Shown here: piece by piece, positions 9,471 to 18,055 of the stretch
Position numbering within the stretch: position 1 is the first letter of the stretch
Layout: each line of letters starts with the position of its first letter
Source: Anaerolineaceae bacterium
GTDB taxonomy: Bacteria > Chloroflexota > Anaerolineae > Aggregatilineales > Phototrophicaceae
DNA length: 64,000 bases
Assembly: GCA_020634165.1 (NCBI GenBank)
Contig: JACKCF010000004.1
Location: forward strand, 1-64,000
Reading direction: 5' to 3'
Made by a program: the position numbers and the translations under genes
The notes under the pieces: generated by a model
Databases searched by the model: none
What the model saw: only the letters and a program-made list of their open reading frames with translations
What the model was told of the DNA's origin: nothing

Positions 9471-9857
9471 ATGTACGAGAAACCTAAGAACGATTTTAGA
9501 GGCTCACGCTCGATTACATCCGTCGCCGCTGTGCTCATCATCCTGGGTGCGATCTTCCTGCTGCTGAATCGGCAGCCAGATGCAGCCGTTGTTACCGGCA
9601 GCAGCACGACAATTGTTGATACCATCGTCGGCGGCATCGCTGGCCTGATTGGTGGCATCGTTGGCCTGGTTGGCGCGCTGGTTGGTGGTGTACTAGGACT
9701 GGTCGCCGCAATCATCGCTGGTACGCTTGGGCTGGTCGGCGGCATCATCGGCATCGTGTTTGGTGTGCTGGGTGGCATCCTGGGACTGGTCTTTGTGCTG
9801 GTGCCACTGGTGCTGATCGTTGCAGGCGCCATTCTGCTTATCCGTGCGACCCGCTAA
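9471..9857 (+). CDS. Glycine-rich small membrane protein
   Basis: A 128-residue protein starting after a strong AGGGGGAAATC-ATG site. It has an N-terminal membrane helix (about 17-33), a short polar segment, then some 70 residues of almost uninterrupted Gly/Ile/Leu/Val in a short repeat (GGIAGLIGGIVGLVG and variants) and a basic end. The regular Gly spacing looks like glycine zippers, which pack helices tightly or make oligomeric membrane assemblies. I do not recognise the family. It opens a same-strand cluster with the LiaF-like (31 bp on) and toast-rack genes, so a role in envelope stress sensing or membrane integrity is inferred. Confidence 0.8.
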   Translation: MYEKPKNDFRGSRSITSVAAVLIILGAIFLLLNRQPDAAVVTGSSTTIVDTIVGGIAGLIGGIVGLVGALVGGVLGLVAAIIAGTLGLVGGIIGIVFGVLGGILGLVFVLVPLVLIVAGAILLIRATR

Positions 9858-9888
9858 CGCCTAGCGACTACCTAAGAAAGGGCTTCTC

Positions 9889-10839
9889 ATGTCTCAGAAG
9901 CGCGGACAATCCGGCTACCGCTCGCTTTTCTGGCCTATCATTCTGATCGGCGTCGGCATCACCTGGCTGCTGATTAATGCGGGCATCATCAGTGGAGCGA
10001 GTGTGGCTGCCCTAGTGCAACTTTGGCCCATCCTGCTCATTGCTATCGGGCTTGACCTGCTGTTTGGGCGATCATCGTTTGTAAACGGCGCAATCATCGG
10101 CACCATTACAGTGGGTATACTCATCGGAGCCATGATCTTCGGCCCTTCCCTGGGCCTGGTTCCCACAGCCGAACGCCAGGAAGAAACGCTCACATTCGCG
10201 ACCAACAATGCGGAAAGCTACGAACTTTATTTGAAGAGCGGCCTGGAAATTGTCAACGTTGACGCTGGAACCGATGACACCGCTCTGATCGTAGCCGACC
10301 TTGTCTACTATGATGAGATCAGCTCCACTGACGAAGGTTCCAGCCACCGCAGCGTTGCTATCCAGGAGACCAATTCTCCTGCCAAGTTTTTCTCATTTCC
10401 TGTGTCCATCATGGACAGTGATGAGCCGCAGGACTGGCAAATCGCCCTTAATCCCAACCTGCCCGTCACGCTGACCATTGAAAGTGGTGTCGGTGAACTG
10501 AATGTCAATCTCGCAGACATCCATCTGGCGGGCCTGAATGCTGACCTCGGCGTTGGCGAAGCAACCATCGTGCTACCCATGCCACAGCAAAGTTACGCCG
10601 TCAGTATAGACAGCGGCGTTGGCGGTATCATTCTTGATTTGCCAGACGACGCAGCCATTCATATGGAGATCAATGCCGGTGTTGGCGGTGCCAATGTACC
10701 TGATTGGCTGCCACAGGTATCTGGCGAGGATCACGTCGTCGGCGTCGATGGCATCTGGGAGACAGAAGGTTTTGCCGATGCAGATACGACGATTACTGTC
10801 ACCATCAACGGTGGCGTCGGCAGCGTAGAGGTTCATTAA
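9889..10839 (+). CDS. LiaF-like membrane protein with LiaI-type helices and toast-rack domain
   Basis: A 316-residue protein. Residues about 9-85 hold three to four membrane helices of the LiaI/LiaF-like type ('FWPIILIGVGITWLLINAG', 'LWPILLIAIGLDLLFG'). The C-terminal half is a beta-rich domain with repeated 'ESGVGELNVNL', 'DSGVGGIILDL', 'NAGVGGANVP' and 'NGGVGSVEV' turns, as in toast-rack and LiaF C-terminal domains. In Bacillus, LiaF inhibits the LiaRS cell-wall stress two-component system; no such kinase is in this window. Its ribosome site is AAGGGC about 6 nt before ATG. Confidence 0.82.
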   Translation: MSQKRGQSGYRSLFWPIILIGVGITWLLINAGIISGASVAALVQLWPILLIAIGLDLLFGRSSFVNGAIIGTITVGILIGAMIFGPSLGLVPTAERQEETLTFATNNAESYELYLKSGLEIVNVDAGTDDTALIVADLVYYDEISSTDEGSSHRSVAIQETNSPAKFFSFPVSIMDSDEPQDWQIALNPNLPVTLTIESGVGELNVNLADIHLAGLNADLGVGEATIVLPMPQQSYAVSIDSGVGGIILDLPDDAAIHMEINAGVGGANVPDWLPQVSGEDHVVGVDGIWETEGFADADTTITVTINGGVGSVEVH

Positions 10840-10930
10840 CAAAGTGAACCGTTTCCGGCAAAAATCCGTAGAAAGTTATACAGACACGAACACAAACATG
10901 TCCTGAGTGACATCTAACGAGGAGAAACTC

Positions 10931-11809
10931 ATGTCAAACGAAATCGAACCCAAAGAAAAGCGTAAGCGCGATTCCCAAAATGTTGAGTGGCAATTTGACT
11001 TCGCTAACCTGGGCGAAAGCTTCAAGAATCTGGTCGGCTCACTGGCGGGTGACGAAGAAACCAAGCACGCCAGCTTCAAGCATCCGGTTGAAGGTGCCAG
11101 CAGCGCCTCGGTAGAAATTGGTTTTAGCGTTGGCAAAGGCAGCATTCGCCCACTACTTAGTTCTGGCAACCTCTTTGAAGCCGACATCACCTATGTAGGC
11201 GAAGTCGAATTCGAGGCTGAGGGCGAGGAACACAAGCGCATTCGTCTGGCGCAAAAGCACCCCAAGAATGCTTTCGCACCGATCCGTCAGGGCTTCCGGG
11301 CATTGGCAGACCGCACCGATCTGGAATGGAACATCGGTCTGGCGACAGGCGTCCCGCTTGACCTGAATATCGATGGCGGCGTTGGCCCGATTGAGGCTGA
11401 CCTGACCGGATTGACCGTCAAAGAACTGGACATCGACAGCGGCGTGGGTACCATGCACGTCACCCTGCCTGTTCAGGATGAGGCCATCAATGCCGAAGTT
11501 GACAGCGGTGTCGGCCAACTGACGATTATCGTTCCTGAAGGTGCACACGGTTCACTGGAAATCGAAGGTGGTGTTGGCGAAGTCCAGATTTTGGTTTCAC
11601 CAAATGCAGCCGTCTATCTTGAGGCCGAAAGTGGCCTCGGCAGCATCCAGACGCCAGACAATATGAAGCGCATTTCCGGCAAAGGTGAGTTCCTGGGTAA
11701 CAGCGGGGAATGGCGCACCGAGGGCTATGAACTGGCCCAGAAGCGCCTGCGCGTTCAGTTCGATGGTGGGGTCGGCAGCTTCCGCATTTCGCACCATCGC
11801 AAAGCCTAA
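10931..11809 (+). CDS. Soluble toast-rack domain protein
   Basis: A 292-residue protein. The start at 10931 is chosen because GAGGAG lies 6-7 nt before this ATG; an in-frame GTG at 10907 would place that site inside the gene. There is no signal peptide or membrane helix and the N-terminus is highly charged, so it is predicted cytoplasmic. The C-terminal 170 residues carry six beta-turn repeats: IDGGVG, IDSGVG, VDSGVG, IEGGVG, AESGLG and FDGGVG, about 20-25 residues apart, which is the toast-rack pattern. It closes the cluster with the LiaF-like gene and is followed by a terminator. Confidence 0.82.
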   Translation: MSNEIEPKEKRKRDSQNVEWQFDFANLGESFKNLVGSLAGDEETKHASFKHPVEGASSASVEIGFSVGKGSIRPLLSSGNLFEADITYVGEVEFEAEGEEHKRIRLAQKHPKNAFAPIRQGFRALADRTDLEWNIGLATGVPLDLNIDGGVGPIEADLTGLTVKELDIDSGVGTMHVTLPVQDEAINAEVDSGVGQLTIIVPEGAHGSLEIEGGVGEVQILVSPNAAVYLEAESGLGSIQTPDNMKRISGKGEFLGNSGEWRTEGYELAQKRLRVQFDGGVGSFRISHHRKA

Positions 11810-11831
11810 CAACACACCCAACCTGTAACAG

Positions 11832-11864
11832 AAAACGGGCGCTCTGTATTGAGCACCCGTTTTT
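11832..11864 (+). terminator. Rho-independent terminator after the toast-rack gene
   Basis: AAAACGGGCGCTC and GAGCACCCGTTTT form a 13-bp stem with one mismatch around the loop TGTATT, followed by a T run. The A-rich left side means it can also act on the minus strand for the small membrane protein gene that ends at 11889. Confidence 0.85.
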
Positions 11865-11888
11865 GATTTCACTAGTTGATTGCCTGCC

Positions 11889-12137
11889 CTAGCTAACGCT
11901 GGCATCCTCGGCTGGTGCTTCCGGCAGATCGTCTTCTTCATCTTCCCAACTGATGATCCAGATACACAGCCCCGCCACCAGCACGCAGGCGACAATGAGC
12001 GCGATCCACTGGCCAATCGCCAAACCCACATCACTGGCGACAATCGCCAGCATGATAATCATACCCGCAGAGAGCACAATCCAGGCTGCGACGCGCGGAT
12101 GTACCATAGCCCATTTGACAAGCGGAAAGTTCTGCAT
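11889..12137 (-). CDS. Small two-TM membrane protein
   Basis: An 82-residue protein. The ATG at 12137 is chosen because AGGA lies 8 nt upstream; the open frame continues upstream but without a credible start. Two hydrophobic helices (about 17-36 and 41-64) are followed by an acidic tail 'WEDEEDDLPEAPAED'. I do not recognise the family. It lies downstream of the coaE fusion gene, from which it is separated by a terminator at 12219-12244, so it may have its own promoter or rely on read-through. Confidence 0.65.
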   Translation of the reverse strand: MQNFPLVKWAMVHPRVAAWIVLSAGMIIMLAIVASDVGLAIGQWIALIVACVLVAGLCIWIISWEDEEDDLPEAPAEDASVS

Positions 12138-12218
12138 TGATCGAATCCTAATTACCATAACTCGGCTGGAGCGATAGTAGCAGATTCCAGCGGCAGATTG
12201 CAAGGTACGGCCAGGAAA

Positions 12219-12244
12219 CAAAAAAGGCGCGCCGCAGCACGCCT
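12219..12244 (-). terminator. Rho-independent terminator of the coaE fusion gene
   Basis: On the minus strand AGGCGTGC-TGCG-GCGCGCCT forms an 8-bp stem with one G-U pair followed directly by six T residues. Confidence 0.85.
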
Positions 12245-12271
12245 CTTGCATATCCGTCATAAATCATCGGG

Positions 12272-13432
12272 CTAGATCGGCTGGAGAACGCGATCTTTGC
12301 GCAGTTGCTTCCAGAGAATGGTCATCGGATTGCTGGCAGTCGCTTCTTCTACGACTTCGCGCCAGACAGGCACTTTGATTTCGTTCAGCGTAATCGGCTC
12401 ATAACCAGCACTATTGAATGCCTTGACAGTCGCTTCTGAAATTGACGACGGCAGGAATATAAACCCTACTTCGCTTTGCAGTTCTTTGGAAGATTCCTCG
12501 ACAGCTTTGACCATCAACTGCGCAATAGCCTGGACCGGATACCCATTCGCAAGGTAGAACTCATCCATACGTGTGACAAGATTCTCAACCGTCCAGCCCA
12601 TCAGGCCGACCATTTTCTCGTCTTCACCGGCTGCCAGCAGGTAGCTCTTCTGGCCAAATGTCATCATGACATCCATGCGAGAAATCGATTTACCAGTGCG
12701 CTCGCTGATGAAATTGGCAATGGAATCTGCATTGCCCGGCATCCCGCGTTTAACAGTAAGCCCTTCAGCCGATTGCACCACAGTTGTTTCCTCTTCATTC
12801 GGTACGGGTTCGCCACCCTGGCCCGTTAATTGCTTGCGGATTTCTCCCCACTGGGCCTGGACCTGTTTCCATGTATCTTCTACTGAGCCATCGTTCCTGA
12901 TGACTACATTGGCTTTTTCAAGCTTTTCGTTCTGCTTGCCCTGGGCAAGAATGCGGCGCTTGGCATTTTCTTCGCTCATCTTGCGGCGCAGCACCAACCG
13001 CTTGTACTGGGTCTGAGGCTTGGCATCAACCACCCAGACAGCATCGACCATATCAGCCAGGTCGCCTTCCAGCAGCTTGATGGCCTCTACAACCACAATG
13101 CGCTGCTTGGCGCGCTTCACCAGTAAATCAATCGCCTGACGAATGATGGGATGAGTGATTTTTTCGAGTTTTTCCATCGCCTGCGGGTTAGAGAAGACAA
13201 TCTGCCCCAGCATATCGCGATTGATGCGCTTATCTGGACCAACGATGAATTGGCCAAAGGTCTGGATAACAGGTTTATACGCCGGAGCACCGGGCATCAA
13301 TGTCTGATGACCGAGTTTGTCTGCGTCGATTGTATACGCCCCCAGGTGCTGCAACATCTGTCTGACGACGCTTTTACCGACAGCTATATTCCCCGTGAGG
13401 CCGATCACATATTTATTTGGCCAATGACCCAC
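12272..13432 (-). CDS. coaE: Dephospho-CoA kinase fused to a C-terminal GNAT-like domain
   Basis: The N-terminal 200 residues are dephospho-CoA kinase, the last step of coenzyme A synthesis: P-loop 'GNIAVGKS' at 14-21, 'DADKLGHQ', and the LID region 'LVLRRKMSEENAKRRI'. Normal CoaE ends near residue 200. Here a spacer of about 25 residues leads to a second domain (about 225-387) with GNAT-like features: 'GLTVKRGMPGNADSIANFI', a central strand 'MVGLMGWTVENL', and 'AIAQLMVKAVEE' where the acetyl-CoA loop would be. The GTG start at 13432 has GGAGG 7 nt upstream; an ATG six codons earlier lies too close to that site to use it. The GNAT call is by pattern only. Confidence 0.85.
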   Translation of the reverse strand: MGHWPNKYVIGLTGNIAVGKSVVRQMLQHLGAYTIDADKLGHQTLMPGAPAYKPVIQTFGQFIVGPDKRINRDMLGQIVFSNPQAMEKLEKITHPIIRQAIDLLVKRAKQRIVVVEAIKLLEGDLADMVDAVWVVDAKPQTQYKRLVLRRKMSEENAKRRILAQGKQNEKLEKANVVIRNDGSVEDTWKQVQAQWGEIRKQLTGQGGEPVPNEEETTVVQSAEGLTVKRGMPGNADSIANFISERTGKSISRMDVMMTFGQKSYLLAAGEDEKMVGLMGWTVENLVTRMDEFYLANGYPVQAIAQLMVKAVEESSKELQSEVGFIFLPSSISEATVKAFNSAGYEPITLNEIKVPVWREVVEEATASNPMTILWKQLRKDRVLQPI

Positions 13433-13666
13433 GGCTACACCTCCGCGCATTATGTTGATGACAATTCATTTTTTACAGGCTTATCCGATAAGCTGGCATC
13501 GGCTCATTGACGCATAATAAGTGTGGGCAACTGCCACACTTTATGACCTTCGATGACAACTTTTCGTATCTCATACTAACTTGTTTGCAGTATACCATCA
13601 AAATTATGTTACTGCATTTGGCCACAATCCAAACGTAAGAAAACCCGCGCCCACCAACGCAAAAAC

Positions 13667-13694
13667 AAAAAGCGCCCCCATCATCGGGAGCGCT
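13667..13694 (-). terminator. Rho-independent terminator after yceI
   Basis: On the minus strand AGCGCTCCC-GATGAT-GGGGGCGCT forms a 9-bp stem with one G-U pair, followed by TTTTTGTTTTT. Confidence 0.88.
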
Positions 13695-13719
13695 ATAAAT
13701 AGAAGGAGAAAAATGGAGC

Positions 13720-14262
13720 TTACGCAGGTGTGCCTTCTGTGACCTTGGCAGCCTGTAGTTCCAACTCAATCTTGATTTCCTTGCTGACCAGAACGCCACC
13801 TGTTTCCAGTGCCTGGTTCCAGGTCAGACCGAAGTCTTCGCGGTTGATCTTTGTGGAAGCCGTGAAGCCCCCTACCTGTTGACCCCAGGGATTGGTGCCT
13901 TCGCCAAGGAAAGTTACATCGAGCGCTACTTCGCGGGTTGTGCCACGAATTGTCAGATCACCGTAAACGGTTGCCTCGGTGTCGCTTGTTGGTTCAACAC
14001 GGGTGCTGGTGAAGGTCAGCTCTGGGTAGTTAGCTGCATCGAAGAAATCGGCACTGCGCAGGTGATTGTCACGATCTCCCACGCCTGTGTTGACGCTCGC
14101 AACCTGAATGGTTGCATTCACACTGGCATCGCCAGGATTCGCTGGATCAAATTCGATGGTTGCGGCGAAATCTTCAAACTTCCCGCGGACGGTTGTGAAC
14201 ATCATGTGTTTGGCCGTAAAGCCAACGTTGCTATGTGCGGTATCAACATTCCAGATAGCCAT
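13720..14262 (-). CDS. yceI: YceI-family lipid-binding protein
   Basis: A 180-residue YceI protein: 'W.VDTAHSNVGFTAKHMMFTTVRGKF' at the N-terminus, 'LRSADFFDAANYPELTFTST' in the middle and 'TTREVALDVTFLGEG' later are the family landmarks of this lipocalin-like barrel, which binds polyisoprenoids or other amphiphiles. There is no signal peptide, so unlike E. coli YceI it is predicted cytoplasmic. AGGAGA precedes the ATG by 8 nt. It is a single-gene unit with its own terminator. The ligand is unknown. Confidence 0.93.
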   Translation of the reverse strand: MAIWNVDTAHSNVGFTAKHMMFTTVRGKFEDFAATIEFDPANPGDASVNATIQVASVNTGVGDRDNHLRSADFFDAANYPELTFTSTRVEPTSDTEATVYGDLTIRGTTREVALDVTFLGEGTNPWGQQVGGFTASTKINREDFGLTWNQALETGGVLVSKEIKIELELQAAKVTEGTPA

Positions 14263-14429
14263 GTCTGTATCTCCTAATTGGGAATTTTCACGTTAAACGG
14301 ACCTTAGTCCTCTTTACGGACACTACCATAGCACACATCCTTACCCGTTTGGATAAGTAGTCAATGAGAAAGCGGACGACGGTCCACTTAATGAATGGCA
14401 TACATTTTACATAGGCTGGCATTACAAAA

Positions 14430-14462
14430 GAAAAAGCCCTTCGCAGCAGTTTACGAAGGGCT
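14430..14462 (-). terminator. Rho-independent terminator
   Basis: On the minus strand AGCCCTTCG and CGAAGGGCT form a perfect 9-bp stem around a 10-nt loop, followed by TTTTTCTTTT. It ends the gene at 14480-15616. Confidence 0.88.
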
Positions 14463-14479
14463 ATTTTGACACTTACAGG

Positions 14480-15616
14480 TTAGGTTCCAGGAACGCCGAT
14501 TGGAGCAATCGGGGTTGTACTGCCACCGCCTTCCCCTGGGCCAGGTGTGGCTGTTTGGCCAAGCTCACAAGCTGTCTGGGCAGCATCACGCTTACCGCCT
14601 ACAGACGGATCATTCTGCATCTGCAAAGCGTTGTTGTACTGCACGACTGCCTGACAGCTACTAAATGAAGCCATCAAGGCATCCCCATAAGCAACGTATT
14701 GGCCATATAGCAGGCTGCGAGCATTTTTGTAGTTCGACGACAAATTGAGCACACTGTTCAATAAGCGAATCGCTTCGCCAAAGTTCAGGTTAAGGTAGGT
14801 TTGCGCGCTCAGGTACAGGCTAGCGACTTCACGCTCGAAGGCCATTTCGCCAATATCGCCGTATTCGGCAGCACGGTCGGTCAGCAGGATTGCCTCTGCC
14901 AGACTACCTCCTGGAGCACGGAAATTTCTCTCGGCCTCATTAATCAGCGCGTTAAACAGCATCTGGTCGATGCGCGCTTTCTGATAGGTTTCATCCAGTG
15001 CCTGGATGGCTTCCAGCGTATCAATAGCTTCCATGACATCGCCTTCTGCCAATAATTGTTCGGCCTCGGTAAGCAACCCATCCAAATCATACGGGCTGTT
15101 GCTCGTTGGCACAGTATTAACCACATCAGACGAAGTGGCTTCTGGCTCTGGTGTGGCTGTCACCAAAGATTCGGTGGTCGCCGTCGCTTCTGGCAGTGCT
15201 GTCTGCGTGGGCTGAGATTCCAGAAAGCGCGCCGTCGCTTGTGGTGCAAGTGTGGCAACACATGGCACAACCGGAACCATCGCTTCCAAGCTTATCAATC
15301 GCTGCTGTGCCAACGAAAAACGCCCCTCGTTCAGGTCCGTCACAATGAGTTGGCACTGTTGGTCGATCAAAGCCGCTTCTTCCGCTGTTGCCTCAGAATA
15401 GGCAATCTTCAAGCCATCGGACCAACCAGCCATACCTGCAATCAGCACAATCGCTGCCGACATCAACACCATGAAGAAGCCCAGACCGCCCCAGATGAGA
15501 CAGCCAGGACCGCCACCATCATCATAAGGTTCATACGGTTCAGGTCGGACGTCCACAATCGCTTCATTCAGATTCGGTGGACGTGTGGGTTGCGTGTCGT
15601 GCAAAGGATCTGTCAT
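14480..15616 (-). CDS. Single-TM protein with Thr/Pro/Glu linker and TPR-like helices
   Basis: A 378-residue protein. A proline-rich cytoplasmic N-terminus of about 35 residues precedes one membrane helix (about 40-65, 'LIWGGLGFFMVLMSAAIVLIAG'). Outside the membrane come a short helical region, a Thr/Glu/Ala-rich linker (about 130-170), and a long helical domain with TPR-like pairs ('LLTEAEQLLAEGDVMEAIDTL', 'GEAIRLLNSVLNLSSNYKNA'). The C-terminus is Gly/Thr/Pro rich. I cannot name a function; it resembles the other tethered repeat proteins in this window. Confidence 0.72.
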   Translation of the reverse strand: MTDPLHDTQPTRPPNLNEAIVDVRPEPYEPYDDGGGPGCLIWGGLGFFMVLMSAAIVLIAGMAGWSDGLKIAYSEATAEEAALIDQQCQLIVTDLNEGRFSLAQQRLISLEAMVPVVPCVATLAPQATARFLESQPTQTALPEATATTESLVTATPEPEATSSDVVNTVPTSNSPYDLDGLLTEAEQLLAEGDVMEAIDTLEAIQALDETYQKARIDQMLFNALINEAERNFRAPGGSLAEAILLTDRAAEYGDIGEMAFEREVASLYLSAQTYLNLNFGEAIRLLNSVLNLSSNYKNARSLLYGQYVAYGDALMASFSSCQAVVQYNNALQMQNDPSVGGKRDAAQTACELGQTATPGPGEGGGSTTPIAPIGVPGT

Positions 15617-15731
15617 ACGTGTGTTCCGCAGATAACCCCAAGGGCGGTTTTACAAGAGAGCGCATTATACAAAGACGATGTGATAATCGTACAGTGACGC
15701 TTACCCTACGTTGGTCCGCCTCACTGGCAAA

Positions 15732-15760
15732 CAAAAAACAGGCCGCACATGGCGACCTGT
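15732..15760 (-). terminator. Rho-independent terminator
   Basis: On the minus strand ACAGGTCGC-CATGT-GCGGCCTGT forms a 9-bp stem with one mismatch followed by TTTTTTG. It ends the secreted-protein gene at 15787-16743. Confidence 0.82.
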
Positions 15761-15786
15761 CTTTTATCATTGACGTTTAATCTGGC

Positions 15787-16743
15787 TTAGAAGCCGAAAT
15801 TCGCGTCGTTCGGGTCCATCATTTCAACATCAGCCGGAACTTCAAAGCTCACTGGCGAGTCATTCAGAGCGCTCAGTTCAACCCAGAAGCTGAAGTCGAC
15901 AACAATCGGCTCTTCCAGTTCAGGATCGAGCATCGCACCATTGATGGTAGCGTCAATGTTGACTTCAATGCGATCCACTGCACCGAGGTCACTGTTCACA
16001 CGCTGGTTGACCTGGATGACGCCATTCTGAAGCACCATCGGCAGCAGCATACCAACGCCCATCGCCATACCGGATTCATCGACAGCGGCCAGTTCAGTGA
16101 TGGCTTCACTGAATTGTGGTGAGCGAATCAGGGTACCGAGGTCAACAGTGAATTCAAACATATCGCCATTGCGGACCTGATTCAGGAAACCTTCGATTGA
16201 CAGCAGCGCCATCAGTTTTTCCTGAGTGGCTTCATCAAATTCGGGCATATCGCCACCGAACTGGTCGGCCAGGGCCTCAGGATCGGTCAGCATACCGAAC
16301 TGATCAGCAAATTCAGGATCATTCATCATTTCAATCAGGTTAACGCCACCCCACTTCTCGTCGACCTGAATGTAGAGAATGCCATCATAGATAACAAACG
16401 GCACAGCGCCAGAATCCGCTTCGCCAGCGATATCGAAGCTGGTATCGGTCATCAGATTCATCGAAAGCGGGAACTCAGCAGTTGCGTCGATTGCGACAGG
16501 GCCAACGCCGGTGTGGTTGAAAACGAGATCGCCATCAGGGGTACCTGTGACGGTCAGGTCAATACCATAATTCATTGTAAAGTTTTCAGCAATCATCAAG
16601 GCTTGGCCGGATGCCTTGTTCAAGACTTCGCAGTCAGATTCAGAAAGGCCAAAGCAGGTATCGATATCCTGGGCCTGGATAACCGACGGAACGATTAGTG
16701 CCAGCACCAGAACAAGTGCAAGTACAAGTGAGCGAGCCTTCAT
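15787..16743 (-). CDS. Secreted LolA/LppX-like protein
   Basis: A 318-residue exported protein. Residues 1-24 are a classic signal peptide ending 'VIQAQ', with no lipobox Cys. The mature part is acidic and beta-rich, with two cysteines near the N-terminus ('DTCFGLSESDCEVL') that could form a disulfide, and a pattern of 'FNHTGVGPVAIDATAEFPLSMNL' and 'IYDGILYIQVDEKWGGV' that resembles the lipid-binding LolA/LppX fold. This fold call is weak. GGAG lies 8 nt before ATG. Single gene, with its own terminator. Confidence 0.7.
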   Translation of the reverse strand: MKARSLVLALVLVLALIVPSVIQAQDIDTCFGLSESDCEVLNKASGQALMIAENFTMNYGIDLTVTGTPDGDLVFNHTGVGPVAIDATAEFPLSMNLMTDTSFDIAGEADSGAVPFVIYDGILYIQVDEKWGGVNLIEMMNDPEFADQFGMLTDPEALADQFGGDMPEFDEATQEKLMALLSIEGFLNQVRNGDMFEFTVDLGTLIRSPQFSEAITELAAVDESGMAMGVGMLLPMVLQNGVIQVNQRVNSDLGAVDRIEVNIDATINGAMLDPELEEPIVVDFSFWVELSALNDSPVSFEVPADVEMMDPNDANFGF

Positions 16744-16898
16744 AGGGGAGGAACTCCTTCAAATATGTGAATGATAAGTTGACTCAGGCTGTCTCAAGCA
16801 TTATATGGGCCGAACAAATATCGGGTCAAGCAAACTAGCTTAAGGTTTGCACATAATGCGAGAAACTTTTGCACGATTTTTATACGTAGATAGCCTAT

Positions 16899-18023
16899 CT
16901 AGCGTTGCAGTCGCTTTGCGAACAACCCGGTAACAAAGCCCATAATGAGGGCAAAAAGTGTGGTCATAAGCCAGATGCGTGTCTTTGTACTGGTAGGCGC
17001 CATCCGCGCGCCCCATTGTCGTCGTTGGCTACGCTGATATACAGGAGCATATGCGGCTGCGCTGAGGGCATCAATAGCCATCACCAGCGATTCAGGGAAA
17101 ATGGCGGCAGGCTGTGCCATCTGGGGCATAGGCCTTTGCACTGGCAGATTAAGTGTCGCGGTAGCAACCTGATCACCATCGTTGGCACTATCTGTAAGGA
17201 GGCTGCCTCCTGAGTAGATTCCTATTGCCTGGATGAATGGCGCATGCAAATGCCCATCACCAGGGTGATTGAGGAAAGCCAGCAGTTCAGTATTCGCCAG
17301 TGACAATGGCAGAAACGTCAAACGGGGCAGCGGCAGCAGCGTATCCAGATAGCCACTTGATCCGGCAACGATTACCGGAACGTCCATCCAGCTTGCCATC
17401 TGTTGCAGGTAGGTCGCAAAAACATCAGCGAAAGGCAACAGTCCTGCGATGCCCGACAAATCAACAGCCTGCACACCATCAGCAAATTGAATTTGCGCAT
17501 GGCTCCAATCTGGCATGCTGTGCAGCACAATCAACAGATCAACATTGGCGGCATAACGCATCCAGGTGTCCACGTGTGCAACGTCCCATCCGACCATAAC
17601 CCCAATACGGCCAAGTTCTGTGTGGGCCACCAGAATACCATCCCCATCGCGGAACAAAGCTCGTTCCCACAAAAACGGAAATTGCTGGTCATAACGCCAG
17701 AGTCGGCCATCAGGAGAAACTAGCAAGGCCGCATTGAAAACCTCGTCCACATCCCAGAGCAATACCGAGCCAGCCAGATACACATCATGCAGGGACGCCT
17801 GCTGCTTCATCCAGTTGACGATTGTGTCATCCAGGGTTTGCGAAAGCTCGTACTGAATATCGTCGTAGCTGTAGCCAGTCGCGAACTGCTGTGGCAGCAC
17901 CACCAGCTTAGCGCCTGCTTCTACGGCCTGCTGAACAGCTTTTTCGGCGCGGCGCAGGCGGTCATCAATCGATGTAAAAGCCGCGTCCATCTGGATGGCA
18001 GCGACACTTATCGACCCTGGCAT
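16899..18023 (-). CDS. Nitrilase-fold protein lacking all three catalytic residues, C-terminal TM anchor
   Basis: A 374-residue protein with the alpha-beta-beta-alpha carbon-nitrogen hydrolase fold: 'SVAAIQMDAAF' at the start, 'AKLVVLPQQFATGY', 'RLWRYDQQFPF' and 'GRIGVMVGWD'. Aligned by eye with active family members, the catalytic Glu (LPE) is Gln45, the Lys (YRK) is Gln113 and the nucleophile Cys (ICYD or ICWD) is Gly145. The enzyme should be inactive. A basic segment and a membrane helix (about 348-368) with a positive tail end the protein, so the domain is held at the inner membrane face. The gene follows 18056-19450 after 32 bp and is probably in its operon. A binding role is inferred. 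Confidence 0.8.
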   Translation of the reverse strand: MPGSISVAAIQMDAAFTSIDDRLRRAEKAVQQAVEAGAKLVVLPQQFATGYSYDDIQYELSQTLDDTIVNWMKQQASLHDVYLAGSVLLWDVDEVFNAALLVSPDGRLWRYDQQFPFLWERALFRDGDGILVAHTELGRIGVMVGWDVAHVDTWMRYAANVDLLIVLHSMPDWSHAQIQFADGVQAVDLSGIAGLLPFADVFATYLQQMASWMDVPVIVAGSSGYLDTLLPLPRLTFLPLSLANTELLAFLNHPGDGHLHAPFIQAIGIYSGGSLLTDSANDGDQVATATLNLPVQRPMPQMAQPAAIFPESLVMAIDALSAAAYAPVYQRSQRRQWGARMAPTSTKTRIWLMTTLFALIMGFVTGLFAKRLQR

Positions 18024-18055
18024 AAATGCTCTACTCCTGAAAGATGGTGTACGGA

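Noticed and set aside
15056..15697. Plus-strand frame of 213 codons, rich in Arg, Cys and His
   Set aside because: Antisense to the single-TM repeat protein and its upstream region; the composition is that of a reversed Thr/Pro linker.
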